Below, in pieces: positions 61,157 through 64,000 of a DNA stretch of 64,000 nt. The position numbers and the translations under genes were made by a program. Below the pieces are notes generated by a model. It saw only the letters and a list, made by a program, of their open reading frames with translations. It ran no database searches and was not told where the DNA came from. Numbering within the stretch: position 1 is the first letter of the stretch; every line of letters starts with the position of its first letter. This DNA is from an uncultured Clostridia bacterium (GTDB taxonomy: Bacteria > Bacillota > Peptococcia > Peptococcales > Peptococcaceae), in contig CALXSY010000009.1 of assembly GCA_944391285.1 (NCBI GenBank), positions 1 to 64,000 of the forward strand, in the 5' to 3' direction.

Positions 61157-61612
61157 ATGAACTGCCCTATTTGCGGTAATGACACCAAAGTAGTAGAAAC
61201 AAGAATTAGTGATAATGGAAGCAGTATTCGTCGCAGAAGAGAGTGCGTAAGTTGTGGCAAGAGATTCACTACTTATGAAAAGTTTGAAGATATGCCTTTA
61301 GTAGTGATCAAAAAAGACGGTCGCAAGGAATTGTTTGACGGCAGCAAGATTTTAAAAGGACTGGTCAAAGCTTGCGAAAAAAGACCTATTGGTATAGATA
61401 GGCTGAAAGAATTCGTGGAGGAAGTCGAGCGGGAGTTAAAAAATAATTATACAGAAGTGCCCTCAGAAATTATCGGGCAAACGGTAATGGACAAGCTCAT
61501 ATTAATGGATCAGGTTTCATATGTGCGGTTTGCTTCGGTGTACAAGCATTTTGACGATGTGGAAACTTTTATTCACGAGATAGAGCAAATGGAAAGGAAA
61601 AAAAAACAATGA
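61157..61612 (+). CDS. nrdR: Transcriptional repressor NrdR
   Basis: A 151-residue ATP/dATP-sensing repressor of ribonucleotide reductase genes. The N-terminal zinc ribbon has CPICGN and CVSCGKRFTTYE, and the ATP-cone domain (about 49-139) begins VVIKKDGRKELFDGSKI. GGGGAGG precedes the ATG. It overlaps the next gene by four bases and shares the transcript with nrdD, its expected target. Confidence 0.97.
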   Translation: MNCPICGNDTKVVETRISDNGSSIRRRRECVSCGKRFTTYEKFEDMPLVVIKKDGRKELFDGSKILKGLVKACEKRPIGIDRLKEFVEEVERELKNNYTEVPSEIIGQTVMDKLILMDQVSYVRFASVYKHFDDVETFIHEIEQMERKKKQ

Positions 61613-62091
61613 GCAATGAAACTGCCGGTGAAGCTCGTTTGATGGAGCCGGTGTACCGCATGATTAAAATTGTACAGCAAAAAGATGCAGATGATGCTAA
61701 AATCGTTGCTTCGCTGGCAGTGCAGTATCTGAGTGATAACTACAGAGATTCGCTGACGCGGGAAAATGTACAATCTACCCTGCGGGCGGTGTTAATATAT
61801 TACAAAAACGGGTATTATTATAGTCAGTATCTAAAGAATGAGCTGGAGGTATTTATTGCTCAGTATGTAACAATTTTAGCGGCGGATTTACCGATTAAAA
61901 TCGGAGAAATAGGAGATTTAGCAGAGAAGTTTGATGCGTGGCTGAAAGATAAAGATGCTCTTACGCTTAAAGGCACAGAAGTGCTGGATTGGTTTTTAAA
62001 AGAGTGTGCTTTTCAATCTGAACTGCACAGACGGGCGATGCTTAATAAAGAATATTATCTCAAAGAGTTGACAGAATTGATAGGTCAATAA
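61609..62091 (+). CDS. Hypothetical protein between nrdR and nrdD, 160 residues
   Basis: A 160-residue, mostly helical, acidic soluble protein that I do not recognise. It has no cysteine cluster or radical SAM motif, so it is not the NrdG activase. Features include RMIKIVQQKDADDAKIVASLAVQYLSDNY and an aromatic stretch (LIYYKNGYYYSQYLKNELEVFIAQY). Its ATG overlaps the nrdR stop, and nrdD starts 18 bases after it. The position suggests a role connected with the anaerobic reductase, but that is only inference. Confidence 0.8.
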   Translation: MSNETAGEARLMEPVYRMIKIVQQKDADDAKIVASLAVQYLSDNYRDSLTRENVQSTLRAVLIYYKNGYYYSQYLKNELEVFIAQYVTILAADLPIKIGEIGDLAEKFDAWLKDKDALTLKGTEVLDWFLKECAFQSELHRRAMLNKEYYLKELTELIGQ

Positions 62092-62109
62092 GAATAAGGG
62101 GGAAAAAAG

Positions 62110-64000
62110 ATGTTCACAACAATTATCAAAAGAGACGGTCGTAAAGTTCCTTTCGACGAAACCAAAATTACCGACGCAATTTTTGCAGCAGCTAAAGCTG
62201 TAGGCGGAGCTGATCGCAGTATCGCTATGCGTTTGACTTTAAAAGTCATGGATGTACTGAAAGAAAAATATGGTGATCAGCCTTTTACTGTAGAAGATGT
62301 TCAGGATATTGTAGAAAAGGTTTTGATCGAAGAAGGACATGCAGCTACTGCTAAAGCTTATATCCTTTATCGGGCTGACAGAACCCGCATCAGAGAGACC
62401 AGTACCTCTTTATTGGATGCTGTTTCTGAAGTATTGAAAGAAACCAGCCGTGACAATGCCAATGTCGGCAATTCGCCTTCTGCTAAGGTTTTGCAGATTT
62501 CCGAAATCACTTCTAAAGAATATTATTTAAAACGCATGATTCCGGAAGATGAAGCTAAGGCTCATAATGACGGTGATTTCTATATTCACGATTTGTCTTG
62601 GTATGATAAGACTGTAAACTGCCTGCAAATTCCTTTGGGACGCTTGCTCAAAGAAGGCTTTAATAACGGACATGGTCATATCCGCCCGCCAAAAGGCATT
62701 AAAACTGCAGCGGCTTTGGCAGCAATTATTTTGCAGAGCAATCAAAATGATATGTACGGCGGACAGGCATTTGCTTATTTTGACCGCGATATGGGCACTT
62801 ATGTAGAAAAAGAATACGAGCGCCAAGAAAAGCAAGTCAGAGAAATGCTGGCAGAAATGGGTTTAGAGGCTGATGAAGAAAAAATTGCTCAAGTAGTTGA
62901 GGAGAGAGTTGAAGAAGAAACTTTCCAAGCTATGGAAGGCTTTGTTTATAACTTAAATACTATGCACAGCCGTGCCGGCGCTCAAGTGCCGTTCTCATCC
63001 ATTAACTTAGGCACTGACACCTCCAGAGGCGGAAGACTGATAACTAAAAAATTGTTGGAAGCTTACGAAAAAGGTTTAGGCAAAGGCGAATGCCCCATCT
63101 TCCCCAACATCTGCTTTAAAATTAAAGACGGCGTAAACTACGAGCCGGAAGATCCCAATTATGATTTGTTCCGCTTGAGCATGCAGGTAGCCTGCAAACG
63201 CTTATTCCCCAACTTCTCTTTCCAAGATTCCAGCTTTAACAGCAAATACGGAGATGAAGAAGTAGCTTATATGGGCTGCCGTACCAGAGTTATCGGCAAT
63301 GTAAACGGACCGGAAGTTACTGACGGACGCGGCAACTTAGCATTTACTACCATCAATTTACCGCGCTTAGGTATTTTGGCTGATAAAGATTTGGTAAAAT
63401 TCTGGGCAAGCTTAGATGAAATGTTTGATTTGGCAGTTAAAGAATTATTGACTCGCTATGATATCCAGCGCAAAATGAAAATGCGCGATTTCCCCTTCTT
63501 GATGGGACAAAAGCTTTATTTAGGCAGCGAAAACTTAGGACCTGATGATACTATCGAGCCGGCTATTAAAAACGGCACCTTGTCCGTGGGCTTTATCGGC
63601 TTGGCAGAAACCTTATTGGCATTGACCGGCAAGCACCATGGCGAAAGCGATGAATCCCAGGCTTTGGGTTTGGCAATAGTCAGCCATTTGTATCGCAAGT
63701 GCCAGGAGGCAACCGATAAATATCATTTGAATTTCTCCTTGTTTGCCACTCCGGCAGAAAGCTTGTCCGGTAAATTTATCGAGAAAGACAGAAAAATCTT
63801 TGGCGATATTCCCGGCATCACCGACAAGGAATGGTATACCAACTCCTTCCATATTCCTGTTGATTATAAGATCAGCGCTTTTGACAAGATTCGTTTGGAA
63901 GGACCGTATCATAAATATTGCACAGCCGGTCACATTTCTTATGTAGAATTGCCTTCCGGACCGAGCACCAATATCGAAGCTTATGAAGAGATTGTCCGGG
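62110..64000 (+). CDS. nrdD: Anaerobic ribonucleoside-triphosphate reductase (class III), 3' end missing
   Basis: An open frame of 630 codons that runs off the window. An N-terminal ATP-cone (MFTTIIKRDGRKVPFDETKITDAI; about 1-90) senses ATP/dATP, followed by the class III catalytic domain with DFYIHDLSWYDKTVNCLQIPLG (active-site Cys), IRPPKGIKTAAALAAIILQS and MGCRTRVIGNVNG (second Cys). The zinc site and glycyl radical loop lie beyond the window. AAGGGGGAAA precedes the ATG. The enzyme makes dNTPs anaerobically after activation by NrdG, not seen here. Confidence 0.96.
   Translation, partial: MFTTIIKRDGRKVPFDETKITDAIFAAAKAVGGADRSIAMRLTLKVMDVLKEKYGDQPFTVEDVQDIVEKVLIEEGHAATAKAYILYRADRTRIRETSTSLLDAVSEVLKETSRDNANVGNSPSAKVLQISEITSKEYYLKRMIPEDEAKAHNDGDFYIHDLSWYDKTVNCLQIPLGRLLKEGFNNGHGHIRPPKGIKTAAALAAIILQSNQNDMYGGQAFAYFDRDMGTYVEKEYERQEKQVREMLAEMGLEADEEKIAQVVEERVEEETFQAMEGFVYNLNTMHSRAGAQVPFSSINLGTDTSRGGRLITKKLLEAYEKGLGKGECPIFPNICFKIKDGVNYEPEDPNYDLFRLSMQVACKRLFPNFSFQDSSFNSKYGDEEVAYMGCRTRVIGNVNGPEVTDGRGNLAFTTINLPRLGILADKDLVKFWASLDEMFDLAVKELLTRYDIQRKMKMRDFPFLMGQKLYLGSENLGPDDTIEPAIKNGTLSVGFIGLAETLLALTGKHHGESDESQALGLAIVSHLYRKCQEATDKYHLNFSLFATPAESLSGKFIEKDRKIFGDIPGITDKEWYTNSFHIPVDYKISAFDKIRLEGPYHKYCTAGHISYVELPSGPSTNIEAYEEIVR

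Noticed and set aside
1-64000. CRISPR arrays, tRNA or rRNA genes, insertion sequences, prophage or attachment sites
   Set aside because: No repeated spacer pattern, cloverleaf, transposase, integrase or phage gene was seen on either strand.

Overview
The window reads as the chromosome of an anaerobic, low-to-mid GC Firmicute of the class Clostridia. The affiliation is inferred from gene content: a Spo0A-type regulator, a class III (oxygen-sensitive) ribonucleotide reductase, NfnAB-type electron bifurcation genes, siroheme-dependent (Ahb) heme synthesis, a split transketolase, a DUF116 protein and a short EF-Ts. No rRNA, tRNA, CRISPR array, insertion sequence or prophage is visible. Almost all genes are on the + strand in tight operons with strong Shine-Dalgarno sites; only two small genes (near 31.0 kb and 42.0 kb) lie on the - strand.

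Layout. 0-1.7 kb: a histidine phosphatase and spo0A, the latter behind a sigma-H-like promoter. 1.8-4.8 kb: RNase R and an unknown protein with its own promoter. 4.9-9.1 kb: yicC-gmk-rpoZ-coaBC-metK. 9.2-18.8 kb: priA-def-fmt-DUF116-yugP-rsmB-rlmN, then a cation exchanger and a YdjM-like membrane protein. 18.9-22.3 kb: murJ and lepA. 22.4-25.6 kb: ahbC-ahbD-ahbA-ahbB, the steps from siroheme to heme. 25.6-31.9 kb: an AT-rich DUF3788 gene, hflX with an extra N-terminal domain, ynbB, a DUF456 gene, ddl, a small - strand gene and trmB. 32.1-39.7 kb: an eleven-gene Mrp/Mbh-like cation antiporter operon. 39.8-43.2 kb: an unknown protein, an ACT + metallo-beta-lactamase protein, a small - strand membrane protein and an FMN-riboswitch-controlled ribU. 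43.2-46.2 kb: rpsB-tsf-(attenuator)-pyrH-frr. 46.3-52.9 kb: uppS-cdsA-dxr-rseP-ispG-proS. 53.2-57.5 kb: nfnAB and the split transketolase. 57.7-61.0 kb: ftsE-ftsX-ctpA. 61.1-64.0 kb: nrdR, an unknown gene and nrdD, which runs off the window; a perfect NrdR box sits inside the nrdR promoter.

Most of the window is conserved housekeeping DNA. The items that most deserve a second look are: (1) Spo0A has Gly at the place of the phosphorylated Asp although the rest of its receiver, its DNA-binding domain and a sigma-H/0A-box-like promoter are intact; (2) HflX carries an N-terminal domain with a complete JAMM (RadC-like) metal-site signature; (3) the Mrp-like operon has a split MrpA and three antiporter-type subunits, one of which lacks the TM7 lysine; (4) a terminator/antiterminator pair lies between tsf and pyrH; (5) a 13-bp-arm palindrome covers the -35 region of the rpsB promoter; (6) an unknown 160-residue protein is translationally coupled between nrdR and nrdD; (7) FtsE has a disordered tail of about 170 residues. 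Intergenic stretches of 200-275 bases at 31882-32117, 52936-53187, 55418-55691 and 57470-57714 hold only the promoters and terminators listed, or nothing recognisable.
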